64,000 nt of DNA. It comes from Alitta virens (Eukaryota; Annelida; Polychaeta; Phyllodocida; Nereididae). The stretch lies in contig OW028573.1 of assembly GCA_932294295.1 (NCBI GenBank), forward strand, positions 53,042,329 to 53,106,328, read 5' to 3'. Numbering within the stretch: the first letter of the stretch is position 1; every line of letters begins with the position of its first letter. Below, piece after piece: positions 39,095 to 50,750 of the stretch. The position numbers and the translations under genes were made by a program. The notes under the pieces are model-generated. The model saw nothing but the letters and a program-made list of their open reading frames with translations. It was not told the DNA's origin and did not search any database.

Positions 39095-40142
39095 GGAGCA
39101 AAAGTATAATCTTGTTTAGGTTTTTGTCTTGTGAGACTCTACCAATTTGTCACATAGTGTACACAGGGTTTAGTTGGCCTTGTAATGGCCAACTATTAAA
39201 ATGCTCAGCACACAAAGTTTGAAAAAGTATGGTTAAGTATGACATTAGCATTGAATATTACCCCTGATGCAGGATCCCATTGATCTGCTTCTCCTGGTTG
39301 GCAAATGGTTAGCATGTGAATTTCATCTTTACATTCTTGCATGCTCATAGCCATGTGTAGTTCACATAGTATGGCTGGCTATGTAATTATCACAGTAAAT
39401 GATATTCTCACTGAGCAGCGATTAAGCCAGAATAGTGCCGGTAGTGGGTAATTTGAATGAAAGTGATGTTTTACTGGGGAAAATTTGCTTTCTTTCGAGT
39501 AGTCTAAGCTACAGATTAAGCTTAGTAATATAATTCCAAAATCTGTTACAATTGAACTAGAAAAAATCTTCAGTTTGCTTGGCCTGAGTGAGTTCTAATA
39601 CTTTAGATAATGAGTCTTGACAGCCTTTCAGCATTTCGTAATGCCATGGAGCCATGGTCATAATGACTCCAATGCATGGGAATACCTTGTATTAGATATT
39701 CTTAGTCTGCATCAACACAGCTGGCGAATTTCATCAAAATAAAAGCTGGGTTAGTGCTGGCATGCGCCATTGGCGAGGAAAGACTCGCATTATGGTCTAT
39801 CCGAATTCGCTTGAAAAATCTTATCAGGTAGAAGCAATTTGGCAGTGTAACAGTTGGTGTACAAATTTCCTAAAGCTTTCATATATTTTGTTCAATTCAA
39901 AGCCTTCATTTCGGATACATTAATATTAAGGCAGGTCCATATCAGTACTAATAACTACAACTGTCTATGAACTACTCAGTTTATATCTTTGAGTAAAAAA
40001 AACCTACTATAATATATTCATATGTTGGCCCTAAAATATGGCAATATCTTGAATTGTTTTCATATTTAAGTACAAGTTTAGCGCCCCTTCCTTATCAATT
40101 TTTCACAACTAGAGAGTATGGTATGTCACAAACATTCTTGAT
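39095..40142. other. Intergenic stretch after RPL24
   Basis: No gene, repeat unit or strong palindrome recognised. It separates the conserved genes from the mobile-DNA-rich right part of the window. Confidence 0.5.
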
Positions 40143-41279
40143 TACGAATCGTACAAATTTCTATACGCCTCAAAAATGGAAAGACGAGTAGGCTGTGCAG
40201 TCACCTCTTATAAATCCATTATAGCTGAATGTCGTCTTCCAGATCACTGCTCAATATACACTGCAGAATTAACAGCTATTTACCTTGCCTTAAAGAACAT
40301 AGAGGACTCAAAATCAAATCATTGTTATCTGTTCTGATTCCAAATCTGCTCTTCAAGCGATCCAAAATAAACAACTTGATAATCCTGGGATCTTAGATGT
40401 TCTTATTAAGTATTTCCATCTTCACGAATACAAAGACATAGTATTCTGCTGGATTCCTGGACACGCTGGCATTGAAGGGAATGAAAAAGCAGACCTGGCA
40501 GCAAAAAGGGCTCTTACAAAAGAGATATCTGATTTTACCATTTCATACACTGATTTTAAAATGACTATAAAATCTTGTATCATGTCTTGCTGGCAAAGAC
40601 AATGGAATGCATGTAATAACAACAAATTGCATTCAATCTTACCTTGCATTCAAAATAAAATACCTAGTAGGTTCAATACTCGCAAAGATCAAGGAATATA
40701 TCACAGATGCCTCATAGGACATTCAAGATTTACACCTTTTAGTCAATGAACCGGCACCGGTATGCCAGAGTTGTCGGTGCCCCCTAACAACCAAACATAT
40801 TTTATTAGATTGCACCCACTTACAATGCATTAGAAGACCTCTGTTTCAAGCTACTACCTTACAACATCTCTTTATCAGATATCCAACCCAGACAATTATT
40901 GATTTTTTATATGCTTGTTTCTACTACCAAATATAGATAATCAATCTTAACCTAGAGAGCCTCTACATAGCCCACTCAGGTGCTGATGAGGTGTTAAACA
41001 ATAACTGACACACACACGCACACATCCCCAGTGGCTAAAACAGGACTGCGCATTGCACAAGCTGCTGCTGACAATGCATTAGAAGACCTTTGTTTCAAGC
41101 TACTACCTTACAACATCTCTTTACCAGATATCCAACGCAGACAATTATTGATTTTTTACATGCTTCTGGTTTCTACTACCAAATATAGATAATCAATCTT
41201 AACCTAGAGAGCCTCTACATAGCCCACTCAGGTGCTGATGAGGCGTTAAACAATAACACACACACACACACACACACAC
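40143..41279 (+). mobile_element. 5'-truncated copies of the RNase-H LINE
   Basis: Begins in the RNase H region (KFLYTDGSKM segment, with a deletion) of the LINE seen complete at 53429-58965. It runs through ...WIPGHAGIEGNEKADLAAKR with frame breaks to the 3' end and a (CA)n tail near 41010. A second unit from about 41024 starts with the LINE 5' UTR phrase ATCCCCAGTGGCTAAAACAG, jumps to the C-terminal coding end (CATTAGAAGACC) and ends in another (CA)n. This is a tandem 3'-end arrangement with an internal deletion. Confidence 0.88.
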
Positions 41280-41694
41280 TTCGGAGTACTGATCTCCACG
41301 TTACTGATATGCCTGTGTTGTTTCACGGGACATATTTTATAGTTCTAATCTTACTTGATCACTTGATCTCCCTACTAGCTACTAACTATCGTTAACATGT
41401 TAGATGGTCGGGTCAGCTGTCAATAGCCGATAGATGCGGATGGTGTTTTATGTATATTCGATCTCATAGCCGCTGCACTGGGTAGCGTCGGCTGAGCTGG
41501 ATGGTCTGAACATTCTAGGTGTTGGTTCTGTCTGTCGGTGTTTGGTACAGCTAGGGTCGTCTGGTTTGGTCCGTTCCAGTTGCTGTTGTTAGCAAGGCGG
41601 GCTGTCCGTGTGAGATCAATGTAGTTGGCTGTGAAAGCAAGGGGACACGTGTCGGGTCGCTAGGTGTTGCTTGGTTGGTTCGGTCGGTGGTCGC
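41280..41694. other. Possible 3' end of the LTR element
   Basis: Lies directly downstream, on the minus strand, of the env-like C-terminus. It should contain any polypurine tract and 3' LTR, but I found no matching copy of this sequence upstream of gag, so no LTR can be claimed. Confidence 0.3.
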
Positions 41695-43187
41695 CTATAG
41701 TAGGCTGTGGGGGAACCTCTGAATCTTAAGAGTCATAGGTTGCGGTTGTTGCTGTGGGCTCTGGTTGGTATGGCGTGTCCAGTCACTAATGGTTAGAGAA
41801 TCCATATTCTGCACGAGTATGAATTTAATTGTGTGTTGGTGTCTCGCTAGGCGGCGGAATTCTCTGTATTGGCATAATGGCACTCTTATGCAAATTGGCA
41901 GGATGATTTTCTTGTTGTCTGCATATATTTCTGTTTGATTCCAGTTGAAGGATGCATAAGTGCAAAATAAGTTAGTTGAGAACCTGAGGTCATGGATGTC
42001 GTGCGTCTTGTTTATTGTTAGGCCTATTAATTCGTGCGGACTTGTCATGACTTTAATATGGAGATGATGCTGGTTGCTATACATAGCGCAGTAGAGGTCT
42101 GTAGGTGGCTAAGTCGTGTAGTCTGTTCACATTTTTCCAAGAGTGGTGTTATCTTCTCGAGCAATATAATCAGCATATTAATGACTGATAACACAAATGA
42201 TGCTATTATAATTACTGTGCGCCATGTTGGAAATTGCGTTGTTGAAATTGGCATCGTGGTTGGTACTGGCGTCGTCGGAAGAAAGAAGTCTGCTGCATCA
42301 GCACCATGGATGGCTGCCAACGTGAGTAGGGTCGTGTTGATGCGGTTGAGCTGACGCTGGTGATGTAATAATAGCATAATACACATAAGCTGCATGGCGA
42401 TGATAGAGATGGAGCCTGCTGCTATGATGGTGTCTGCCTGGGGCATATCACTCCAGTTAGAGAAGGTCCAGGATATGTCGTCGGTTGAGTCACTGTAGTG
42501 AAAATTGTCTAAGTCTGTCTGGTCTTCAGTCGAAAATCCGTCAAGTTCTAAATCCGTGAAATTTAATTTAGTGTGAATTATTTGGGGCAATTGAAAATTA
42601 TAGGTCTCGTTGATGGTGATATTTATGGGCAGAGACTCTCTGTATAGCTTAAGAAATACCAAAGTAATTGGCGCTAAGCGAAGTGATTGATTTTGTGTTT
42701 GTACACTGGTTGGATTCTGCTATGAGCTCTGTGAGGTGAGACGTGAGTTTGCAACCACACTGGATATTGATCTGAAACAATCCTTTGTGGGCTACTTGTG
42801 TGGGGTCTGATTCATTTTGGAGGTGGCACTGCAAGGTCCAGATTCGTGCCGGTGTATAAATTAAATATCCTTCAGTAGGAATGGTGTACACAAATTCATA
42901 ATTCATGACTGGTCTATGGACGAGTTTGTGATGGCAGACGGCCATAATTGCAGTGGAATCACCCATGAACAGGGCATAGGGGCACAATGCATTATGAGCT
43001 TTTGATGGTAGATAGTTGCGGGTGTTAAGGACATCTTTTAGGAGATAGACATCTTCAGCTGGGATCTCTAAAAAATACGCTGAATTTGTGGCGATGGCAA
43101 ACCATCTACTAAACCCGTATAGCTCTGTATAAATATTATCCTGTGATGTTGGCACAGGCACGGCATCAATTTTGTACAGACTGAATT
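41695..43187 (-). pseudogene. env-like gene, C-terminal part
   Basis: The coding remains are in three segments with frame changes: about 43187-42649, 42662-42045 and 42084-41695. The middle one has a hydrophobic stretch of about 22 residues followed by a charged segment, a plausible membrane anchor and cytoplasmic tail, and a second hydrophobic run earlier. Several N-x-S/T sites suggest a glycosylated ectodomain. The upstream edge is cut by a LINE 3' fragment at 43188. Assignment rests on position after integrase and on the N-terminal piece at 44.1-45.2 kb. Broken and not expressible as is. Confidence 0.65.
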
Positions 43188-43477
43188 TCCACAGATGCCT
43201 CATAGGACATTCAAGACTTACAAATTTACACCTTTTAGTCAATGAACCGGCACCGGTATGCCAGAGTTGTCGGTGCCCCCTAACAATCAAACATATTTTA
43301 TTAGATTGCACCCACTCACAACGCATTAGAAGACCTCTGTTTCAAGCTACTACCTTACAACATCTCTTTACTAGATATCCAACCCAGACAATTATTGATT
43401 TTTTATATGCTTCTGGTTTCTACTACCAAATATAGATAATCAATCTTAACCTAGAGAGCAATAACACACACACACAT
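43188..43477 (+). mobile_element. LINE 3' fragment inside the env-like region
   Basis: Matches the last roughly 220 coding bases of the LINE ORF2 (HRCLIGHSRLT...PVCQSCRCPLTIKHILLDC segments) and its 3' UTR, with part of the 3' UTR deleted before the (CA)n tail. Opposite in orientation to the LTR element. Confidence 0.9.
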
Positions 43478-43702
43478 GATCTGGATCTGGATTCTAATGA
43501 AAATGTATAGTAAAATACTGATCCGGATCATGGAATCTGTGTGAAACGAACAGAGCCAAACAAATGCGGGTATAGCATCCCCCTTGTCTAACTCCGTTGT
43601 AAAATTGTGTCAAGTTAAATAGGCTGGTACATGTATATTTTTCGTATACAACATACATTTCAATAACCAATTATTATAGGTATAGTATTCTTAGTAAGCA
43701 AC
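43478..43702. other. Unassigned stretch between LINE pieces
   Basis: No recognisable coding or repeat content beyond ATCTGGATC/GATCCGGATC phrases near 43480-43530. Confidence 0.4.
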
Positions 43703-44060
43703 GCCCTCGAAGGTCCCGGGCCTCCACGCGGTGAGGGTGAAACCACTTGGGGTGAAGTCCTCTATCCCCAGTGGCTAAAACAGGACAGTGCGCATTGCAC
43801 AAGCTGCTCCAGCTATCCAACGCAGACACTTATTGATTTTTTGCATCCTTCTGGTTTCTACTACCAACTATGGATGATCAATCTTACCCTTGAGAGCCTC
43901 TACATAGCCCACTCAGGTGCTGATGAGGCATTAACCAATAACACACACACACACACCAAATATAGATAACCAATCTTAACCTGGAGAGCCTCTACATAGC
44001 CCACTCAGGTGCTGATGAGGCATTAAACAATAACTCACACACACACACACACACACACAG
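43703..44060 (+). mobile_element. Short LINE derivative (5' UTR joined to 3' end) with duplicated tail
   Basis: Starts GCCCTCGAAGGTCC..., the exact start of the full-length LINE, covers about 110 bp of its 5' UTR to GCTGCTCCAGCT, then jumps to ATCCAACGCAGACA near the end of ORF2 and continues to a (CA)n tail. A second 3'-end unit and (CA)n follow (about 43957-44060). The CGCAG variant is shared with the derivative at 46109. No target duplication seen. Confidence 0.85.
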
Positions 44061-44089
44061 AGTGAATTCCGTAGTTTTACTTGACACTG

Positions 44090-45156
44090 GAATTTTAATA
44101 TTAACATATAGAAATTTACTATCATGTGAGCTGGTAATCATGTCATTATTAGTGTAAAAGATATTTATATCCGATTTAAAAAAATATTATCCGATTTACT
44201 CTGCAGTTCAGTGTTTATATCTCTCAAAATAGATCTGAGATGCTGGGGTTCCACAAGGTTGATTGAAAGGCGACCCTCAATGAGTTGATTGATGTCAGAT
44301 ATTTGGGACGCTGCAGACATTCTAAGTTGATATAACGTGTGCAAATTAATGTTGTACTGGTGAAGCCAGTGAAAAATAGCCCTAGTGGCGTTAATACGTT
44401 GCCCTTGGATCTGAACCTGGTTGGCTATTGATTCAGCGAAATGGGCATAATCTTGTTATATACGGATATGTCTGTCAACATGTCAGTCAATGTTCTGTCA
44501 AGTCTTACTAGGTGTTTTTGTAGTCGGTTCATCTGCTTCGGAAGCTACACCCATAACTTTCTTGGCTATGTTGCCCAACAAATTAAACCAACCTCTTGGT
44601 GCTTGTGTCGGTGTAAAGCTTTTCACTGTCATGACGTACATGATGGATGTATGGGTGACATGGATGTCTGATGTCATGCGGTGCTTTAGCTCGAGGTACA
44701 TGTTGTTGTGCTCTTCCAGTGCGCTACAGGTGTCCATGTTGTTCGTCATATTATTGGGTGCTGTCTCACACATGATTGCTGGCGTTGTCATGGGGATGTC
44801 CGGAAAGAATGGTATGGCTATGGTGTTGTGCCATATGGATGGTGATAGCGATATCTCCCGGTCCTTCAGGGGCAGGGGCCTAGCTCAGAGGTAGCGCTCT
44901 GGGCTTCCAACCCCTGGGTCCCGGGTTCAATCCCAGCGAGCCTAAGTTGGATGGCTGTTTCATCCGTCGTCTCATTGCCATGGTCTCTGCCTGTCCTAAT
45001 TAGCCCAACTGGTGCAGAAACACAGGACGTAAAGCCCTAATCACCCACCCACCCACCTCCCGGTCCTTCAGAAGTATGATGCCAATGTTAGGCCGTACTA
45101 TCATTGGCGGGTGCTGTGCAGAGTATGCTCACTAGGGAAAGTGAGTAGAACTCCAT
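44090..45156 (-). pseudogene. env-like gene, N-terminal part
   Basis: Possible start at 45156 on the minus strand with a hydrophobic, signal-peptide-like beginning. The frame is interrupted by a SINE (44870-45056, with 15-bp duplications) and continues from 44854. At about 44596-44570 it encodes RGWFNLLGN, preceded by Pro/Thr-rich residues and followed by a glycine-containing amphipathic stretch. This is the pattern of the F-type fusion-peptide region just after the cleavage site in errantivirus and baculovirus F proteins. Further downstream (about 44497-44090) is a helical, heptad-like segment in another frame. Stops and frame changes show it is dead. Confidence 0.62.
44870..45056 (+). mobile_element. 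tRNA-derived SINE, copy 1
   Basis: Full-length family member of 187 bp flanked by perfect 15-bp duplications (44855-44869 and 45057-45071). The head has Pol III box A (TAGCTCAGAGGTAGCG) and box B (GGTTCAATCC, one change from the family GGTTCGATTCC). The body ends GTAAAGCCCTAATCA and the tail is (CCCA)n. It splits the env-like gene. Confidence 0.95.
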
Positions 45157-45568
45157 GGTTGTCGAGAGACTGACTGGACATCCAGAGATCCTCGTATTTC
45201 ACTGAAAGCTGGATCTTTGAAGCATATATGTGTTGGACTTAACTGCAGATAAGGGTGGTCATAGGGGTGTTTGTAAAGTGACCATCAAAGTGACTTAACT
45301 GTTAAGTCGACTGACATAAGTGGGGTACTTCCTACCATGTGCTAAAATGTGCTAAAGTGCATCTAGGATTACAAAGGGATTACTATCTACAAAGGGATTG
45401 CTTTAATTGCAATCTTCATACAAGAGTGTGAACAAGCACACTGATAAATTTAACAATTATAACAAAAGGTCATTCAAATAAAATTGAGACAATGAAGACT
45501 TGGTTCTAAAATGAGATGAAGGGGGTATTGAACCTTTAAGCTGGGTATATTACCTACCTAAAAACTAC

Positions 45569-45758
45569 TGGCGGGGGCCTAGCTCAAAGGTAGCGCTCTG
45601 GGCTTCCAACCGCTGGGTCCCGGGTTCGATTCCCGGTCGAGCCTAAGTTTGATGGCTGTTTCATCCTTCGTCTCATTGCCATGGGTTCTGCCTGTCCTAA
45701 TTAGCCCAACTGGTGCAGAAATACAGGACGTAAAGCCCTAATCACCCACCCACCCACC
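45569..45758 (+). mobile_element. tRNA-derived SINE, copy 2
   Basis: 190-bp copy of the same family with box A (AGCTCAAAGGTAGCG) and box B (GGTTCGATTCC) and a (CCCA)n tail; 12-bp duplications CCTAAAAACTAC at 45557-45568 and 45759-45770. Confidence 0.95.
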
Positions 45759-45770
45759 CCTAAAAACTAC

Positions 45771-46108
45771 CCTTATATTTTAGGGTGTACCATGCAATTT
45801 AGTTAAGGTGCTAAAATGGCATGGTATTGGTCCACCTGCAATTATACTGCCTGTGGGGCTTTCAACCTAAGTTTAACTCCTTATTTGACACTACACGGTG
45901 TGTATAGGATCTGGAAAGGGAAAACATAAAGGTACTTTATTTTATTAGTATGAATGGTGTGAAACCACTTAACCATTGTGGCAGCGAGCTCTATTGGCCC
46001 TTAAATGATTGCTGCCTTAACTAGGCCTGTTGCAAGTTTTATACACCAATTACTGGGTCTGCAACCTTTATTACTGCATGAAATGCTGCGAAGGCAATTG
46101 ACATACAT
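45771..46108. other. Unassigned sequence within the LTR element span
   Basis: No recognisable coding content; lies between env-like and integrase remains. Confidence 0.4.
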
Positions 46109-46372
46109 AGCCCTCGAAGGTCCTGGGCCTCCACGCAGCGAAGGTGGAAACACTTAGGGTGAAGTCCTCTATCCCCAGTGGCTAAAACAGGACAGTGCGC
46201 ATTGCACAAGCTGCTCCAGCTGTCCAACGCAGACAATTATAGATTTTTTACATGCTTCTGGTTTCTACTACTAACTATAGATAATCAATCTTACCCTTGA
46301 GAGCCTCTACATAGCCCACTCAGGTGCTGATGAGGTGTTAAACAATAACACTAACTAACTAACTAATTAACT
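46109..46372 (+). mobile_element. Short LINE derivative (264 bp) with target duplication
   Basis: Same structure as at 43703: LINE 5' UTR start, junction GCTCCAGCT/GTCCAACGCAG, then the LINE 3' end. The tail is (CTAA)n rather than (CA)n. Perfect 13-bp duplications AATTGACATACAT at 46096-46108 and 46373-46385 prove an independent insertion of an already deleted element. Confidence 0.93.
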
Positions 46373-46385
46373 AATTGACATACAT

Positions 46386-46981
46386 CTGGCACACTATAAT
46401 TTTAAGGCATAATCCCTGATGTCAATCCAACATTTAAAACTAATTCCAGCACAGAAAATAGATACAATAAACCGAATTGCTCTGTGCAACAATTGAAAGT
46501 ACATCTTTTGATACGTGTGAAGTATAAACACAAAAAATGAGTTCGAGTGAAATTTGACCCATCCAAGGGAAAATTGCTTTTCATATTGAAAATGCGTAGT
46601 TTATCGTGCTGGTAGGCAGGCACAAAGCCTTAAGTCCTATTAAGCAAAGATACAGACAAAATTTCACTTTAAGTCTTTTAGGACACCAGATTAAACAACT
46701 GATCCACAAAAGGAGCAAACATATTATAAAAAACGAGATTGCTCTCAAAAAACTCAATGGATGAAAATATGAGATATGTATGAAAATTTTAGGGGTCCGG
46801 CAAAGTGTACAAAGAATCAGCAAACATTTTAGTGTGAAAAACATGTCCATGTTAGTGGTTTAATATGCGTTATACAAAAGTACGTACTGAGCTGCATATT
46901 CTGTAATTGTCGTTGGTCAAGTTTTCTGTTATATCTAAGAGGGATGGATGCTCATCTTGTGAGTGCCACATCCCATTTATG
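46386..46981. other. Unassigned stretch between env-like and integrase remains
   Basis: Contains a minus-strand open frame rich in Leu, Ile and Phe (46850-46581) with no recognisable motif, probably chance AT-rich coding. Confidence 0.4.
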
Positions 46982-47661
46982 TCATTTTAGGAAATGAATA
47001 CTTGTAATAGACCTTCTGGCTTTTGTAATTAGGTTATCTCCAGATTTGCTTGGGACGTGTTTGCGCAGCATTTTGATTTGCTGGTCCGCCAATGTGTGAT
47101 TAGCTGCTAGCAATTGGTTTTGAGTTGCCAGGTTTGTGAAGACCTTGCTGGAGCAAGGGAGGTCATCTTGTATCATTGTACAAGTATTATGAGGTTGTAA
47201 GCCGGGGTTGTTGGTTTCATCCACAAATAGGGGTTTGTGGGGAGTTGTTGTGGCTGGTTGATGGTTAAATTTTGATTTTGTATGTCCATGCGTATTTTCT
47301 TTGACACTGTTTGTAGTGCGCTGGCTGTTGGTGCAAGTAAATAAACAAGTATCCCAACTTTGAAAGTAGTGCCTGGGGAAGACTTTCTTGCGTGTTGTAG
47401 CTTGTGCTGCAGGTCTAGAACTGCCAACTTTTTGTAATCTAGTTTTTAATAAATCAACATAGTCCTGATAAGTGGGCGCTATGGATTCGGTGGCGGGGAC
47501 ATCAAAGAGAGTTGGGGGGGGGGGGGGGGGTTGTCTAAGATGGACTAAATAGTATGGGCTAAAGTTACCCAAACTGGGCAATGCGAAGCTGTTGTAGCCA
47601 TATGTCACAGCATTGCAAAAGAGATGCCAATTACGTCCATTTTCTTGTCAACATGTTGGCA

Positions 47662-48052
47662 GGGCGGGGGCCTAGCTCAGAGGTAGCGCTCTGGGCTTCC
47701 AACCGCTGGGTCCCGGGTTCGATTCAGGGCGGAGACCTGGCTCAGAGGTAGCGCTCTGGGATTCCAACTGCTGGGTCCCGGGTTTGATTCCCGGTCAAGC
47801 CTAAGTTGGATGGCTGTTTCATCCTTCGTCTCATTGCTATGGTCTCTGCCTGTCCTAATTAGCCCAATTGGTGCAGAAATACAGGACGTAAAGCCCTAAT
47901 CACCCACCCACCCCGGGTTCGATTCCCGGTCGAGCCTAAGTTGGATGGCTGTTTCATCCTTCGTCTCATTGCCATGGTCTCTGCCTGTCCTAATTAGCCC
48001 AACTGGTGCAGAAATACAGGACGTAAAGCCCTAATCACACACACACACACAC
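47662..48052 (+). mobile_element. tRNA-derived SINE, copy 3 (interrupted by copy 4)
   Basis: Outer SINE with 11-bp duplications ACATGTTGGCA (47651-47661 and 48053-48063) and a (CA)n tail. Its head is split inside box B by another SINE (47726-47911). It sits in the integrase remains. Confidence 0.93.
47726..47911 (+). mobile_element. tRNA-derived SINE, copy 4 (nested in copy 3)
   Basis: 186-bp copy inserted in the box B of copy 3; the duplicated target CCCGGGTTCGATTC (47712-47725 and 47912-47925) is the box B sequence itself. Tail (CCCA)n. Confidence 0.95.
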
Positions 48053-48285
48053 ACATGTTGGCAATTGTGCAAATAAAACGTTCTGCCCTGTTGGCTTTGT
48101 GGTTCCTCACTGATACAAACTGGTGATTAATCTTCAGTGCTTGGAAGATGTAGTTAAGTCACCTGATTTTCAAATTCACGACCATGGTCTGTGATCAGAG
48201 TTGTAAATGGTTCGTATACAAACACAAATTTTTGCAAGATAGTTTCTGCTACAGAGGCTGCGTCTTTGTTTATGAGTGGTATTAA

Positions 48286-49267
48286 AGGGGAACTAATGGA
48301 AGTTTGTATGTTAATTTCAAAAGTTCAATTAGTTGTCAAATAATATATTGCAGCGAAAGGAAATGTCTTAAACTCTAGTTTGATATGATTTCAAGCCAAT
48401 TAAAAGTGTAATTTGCACCAATCGCCGACATGCTGGGGGCCGCCATTATTGCACACAGCACGCAAGACAGTGACGTCACTTATGTACACTGCTAGGCCAT
48501 ATATGCATTCAGCCATATGAATCAATTCATAATCCTGTTGATTAAAAGTCATTACATTGTTCATTGCAATTATAACAAGAACATATAGCACAACAACATA
48601 AAGGGTGTTAATTACAATTCTTTTGGGAATACAGCATAATTATTGCATTAATTGCAATGAGCAATTTGTATCTAAGAATTTAGGTGTATAGGCATGGGCA
48701 AATAAGATTTTGTTTCTAAACTTATTTGCTTTGTAAATAAAATATGTTACATAATACATAATTCAATTGTATGTTGGTTTGCGTTGCTAGATACATGAAA
48801 TGTAGGCCTACCAGTTTAAAATAAATTTTAATATCAAAAACTAATTTTCAATTTGATAATATATATATTTTTTTTAAATATGAGTTTGAGGCTGTCATCC
48901 ACGTCTCTCTCTAATTGCATTGTCTCAAATAGTTCAATGGCAATTACTTGACACTCAGTAAGAACTGCTCTGAAAGTGCAATTAACTGTATCTAAAACTG
49001 TTGTTGACAGTTGTTCTCACTAGAATTGCAATGCTGAGCCTCCAGAATACTTGGCTGAGATTTATAGTACAACAGTGACGTATTTCCGGTCAGTGCAAAA
49101 CACAGGGAAAATCAAAAATGGCGGCCTCCGTGGTTCACAAAACGGAGCAATAAATGCAGGATATTGCTTTACCAGGGCACATATGCAAGTTTTGAATAGC
49201 GTGGATGTGTTTCTATGGACCCAAGCTAACATCTGAGAGGTAAAGTGCTCAAGGGGTTAGTTCCCCT
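48286..49267. mobile_element. 982-bp TTAA-target inverted-repeat element
   Basis: Ends AGGGGAACTAA and TTAGTTCCCCT are perfect inverted repeats, flanked by TTAA on both sides (48282-48285 and 49268-49271). TTAA target duplication is characteristic of piggyBac-type elements. No transposase frame, so nonautonomous. It sits within the integrase core of the LTR element; the flanking codons are in phase with each other when the element and one TTAA are disregarded. Confidence 0.9.
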
Positions 49268-49764
49268 TTAAGATGACGTAGCGTGTAATATTGCATACTA
49301 GTGTGAGAATGTAACGATGGTCTGCTGATGATGATGGCATTGTCTTTAAATCCGCATATACTTTAGAAAAGGGAGCGTACGATGTTGGTATGTTCATGGA
49401 GTACGGCCTCTCTTCCTGTGGTGGGATTTTGCGGTGTTGACATGTCACACAGGTCTTGACATAGTCATATACCTGTTGGTGCAACCTAGGAAAATAGAAT
49501 TGTCTTATAGTGGCTGCAACCCGAACTACTCCTTGGTGACATGCTAATAATGAATCATGATATATGTGCAAAATTTGCGGCACTAATACTTGCGGTAGTG
49601 CTAGCAATAAGGAGCAATCAGATTCATGTATTGCAAATTTGAAAAGAATAATGTCAATTATGATGTAAGATTCGGCTTGCATCATGACATTGCCAGTTTC
49701 ATGACAATTGAAAGGTAAGATTCCATCCATAATATACTTGTAGATCGGAGCAAAGTTGACACAT

Positions 49765-50400
49765 TTATTCATTGACTAGGAAACGTAGCTTGTCTAACTG
49801 CTGTGTGATAACAGTTTGTTTGGGCAAGTGCCTAAGAGACACTTGTGACGTGTCCAATGTCAGTTTTTGGGGCTGTTTATAGAGAAAGGGGGGCGGCTGT
49901 GAATGTGTTTCCACTATTGGTGGTTGAATTTCATGGTCAGTGTAAATGATTGATGTTGTCGCTTGCTGCTGTGTAGGCTGAGCTGCTGCACACTCCACTA
50001 AAGTGGCTGGTGGCGCTGTCTTGACTGTGGATGCTGCTGCTGCATGCGTAATGAACGTTGCTGTTTTAGCATTGTTCTGATTGACCTGTGGTGCATTTGT
50101 TACTATTAAGGGCCTATTATGAGTGACTTGGCTCTTTGATCTTATGGGAACCGAAGTGGATGGTTGGTTGTTATAGTTTGGGGTCACTGATCTTGACCTT
50201 GATGGTTGATATTTGGTGTTTGATTTAGAAGTGGCCAGAGGGCGACCGCGAGGTCTGGCCTGCTGGGACGTGGACTGGGGGGCTGGCTGTGGGATCAGCG
50301 GGGCTTGTGATGCTGCTGTTGGCAGGTCCTGTGAGCTGTCTTGTAGTGGATGGGTGGGCGGGGCTGGTGTATTGGCAGCTGCGCTAGCTTGTCTTGTCTG
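49765..50400 (-). pseudogene. Linker between RT/RNase H and integrase of the LTR element
   Basis: Minus-strand open sequence rich in Gln, Pro, Thr and Ala, with an AT-hook-like RPRGRP near 50250. Low-complexity linkers of this sort occur between RNase H and integrase in some Ty3/Gypsy elements. Bounded on its 5' side by a SINE. Confidence 0.5.
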
Positions 50401-50409
50401 CGATCTTAG

Positions 50410-50607
50410 GGTGGGGGCCTAGCTCAGAGGTAGCGCTCTGGGCTTCAAACCGCTGGGTCCCGGGTTCGATTCCCGGTCGCGCCTAAGTTGGATGGCTGTT
50501 TCATCCTTCGTCTCATTGCCATGGTCTCTGCCTGTCCTAATTAGCCCAACTGGTGCAGAAATACAGGACGTAAAGCCCTAATCACCCACCCACCCACCCA
50601 CCCACCC
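50410..50607 (+). mobile_element. tRNA-derived SINE, copy 5
   Basis: Same family, with boxes A and B and a long (CCCA)n tail. No matching flanking duplication was found, so the copy may have been involved in a deletion or rearrangement at one border. Confidence 0.9.
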
Positions 50608-50750
50608 TGCTGGACTTGGTTCTACATGTTCCTCTGCAACACACCTATCCACGTTCTTTTTGTTTTTTTTTTGGTGCCCCCTTCACGGCCAGGACTCTGT
50701 GCCTCCCCCTCTCTCAGCTTTGCTTTGCCTTCTCTAGGCCTCTCAGTCTG

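Larger units (their letters stand above)
46982..49772 (-). pseudogene. Integrase of the LTR element (interrupted)
   Basis: Starts about 49772 with the linker. The zinc-binding N-terminal domain follows as H...H...CVTCQHRK, then the first part of the core. The core is cut by the TTAA-target element (48286-49267), resumes with an ITDHGREF motif (second catalytic Asp, about 48200) and an AERF motif (Glu region), and is cut again by nested SINEs (47662-48052). The C-terminal part (47640-46982) has a FSPYYLVHLR motif typical of Ty3/Gypsy integrases and a long divergent tail with a poly-Pro run encoded by a 17-base C tract. Frame shifts near 48150 and at the SINE borders add to the damage. Confidence 0.82.

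Noticed and set aside
46581..46850. Hydrophobic 89-residue open frame resembling a membrane protein
   Set aside because: AT-rich sequence read this way gives Leu/Ile/Phe runs by chance; no neighbouring exon or motif.
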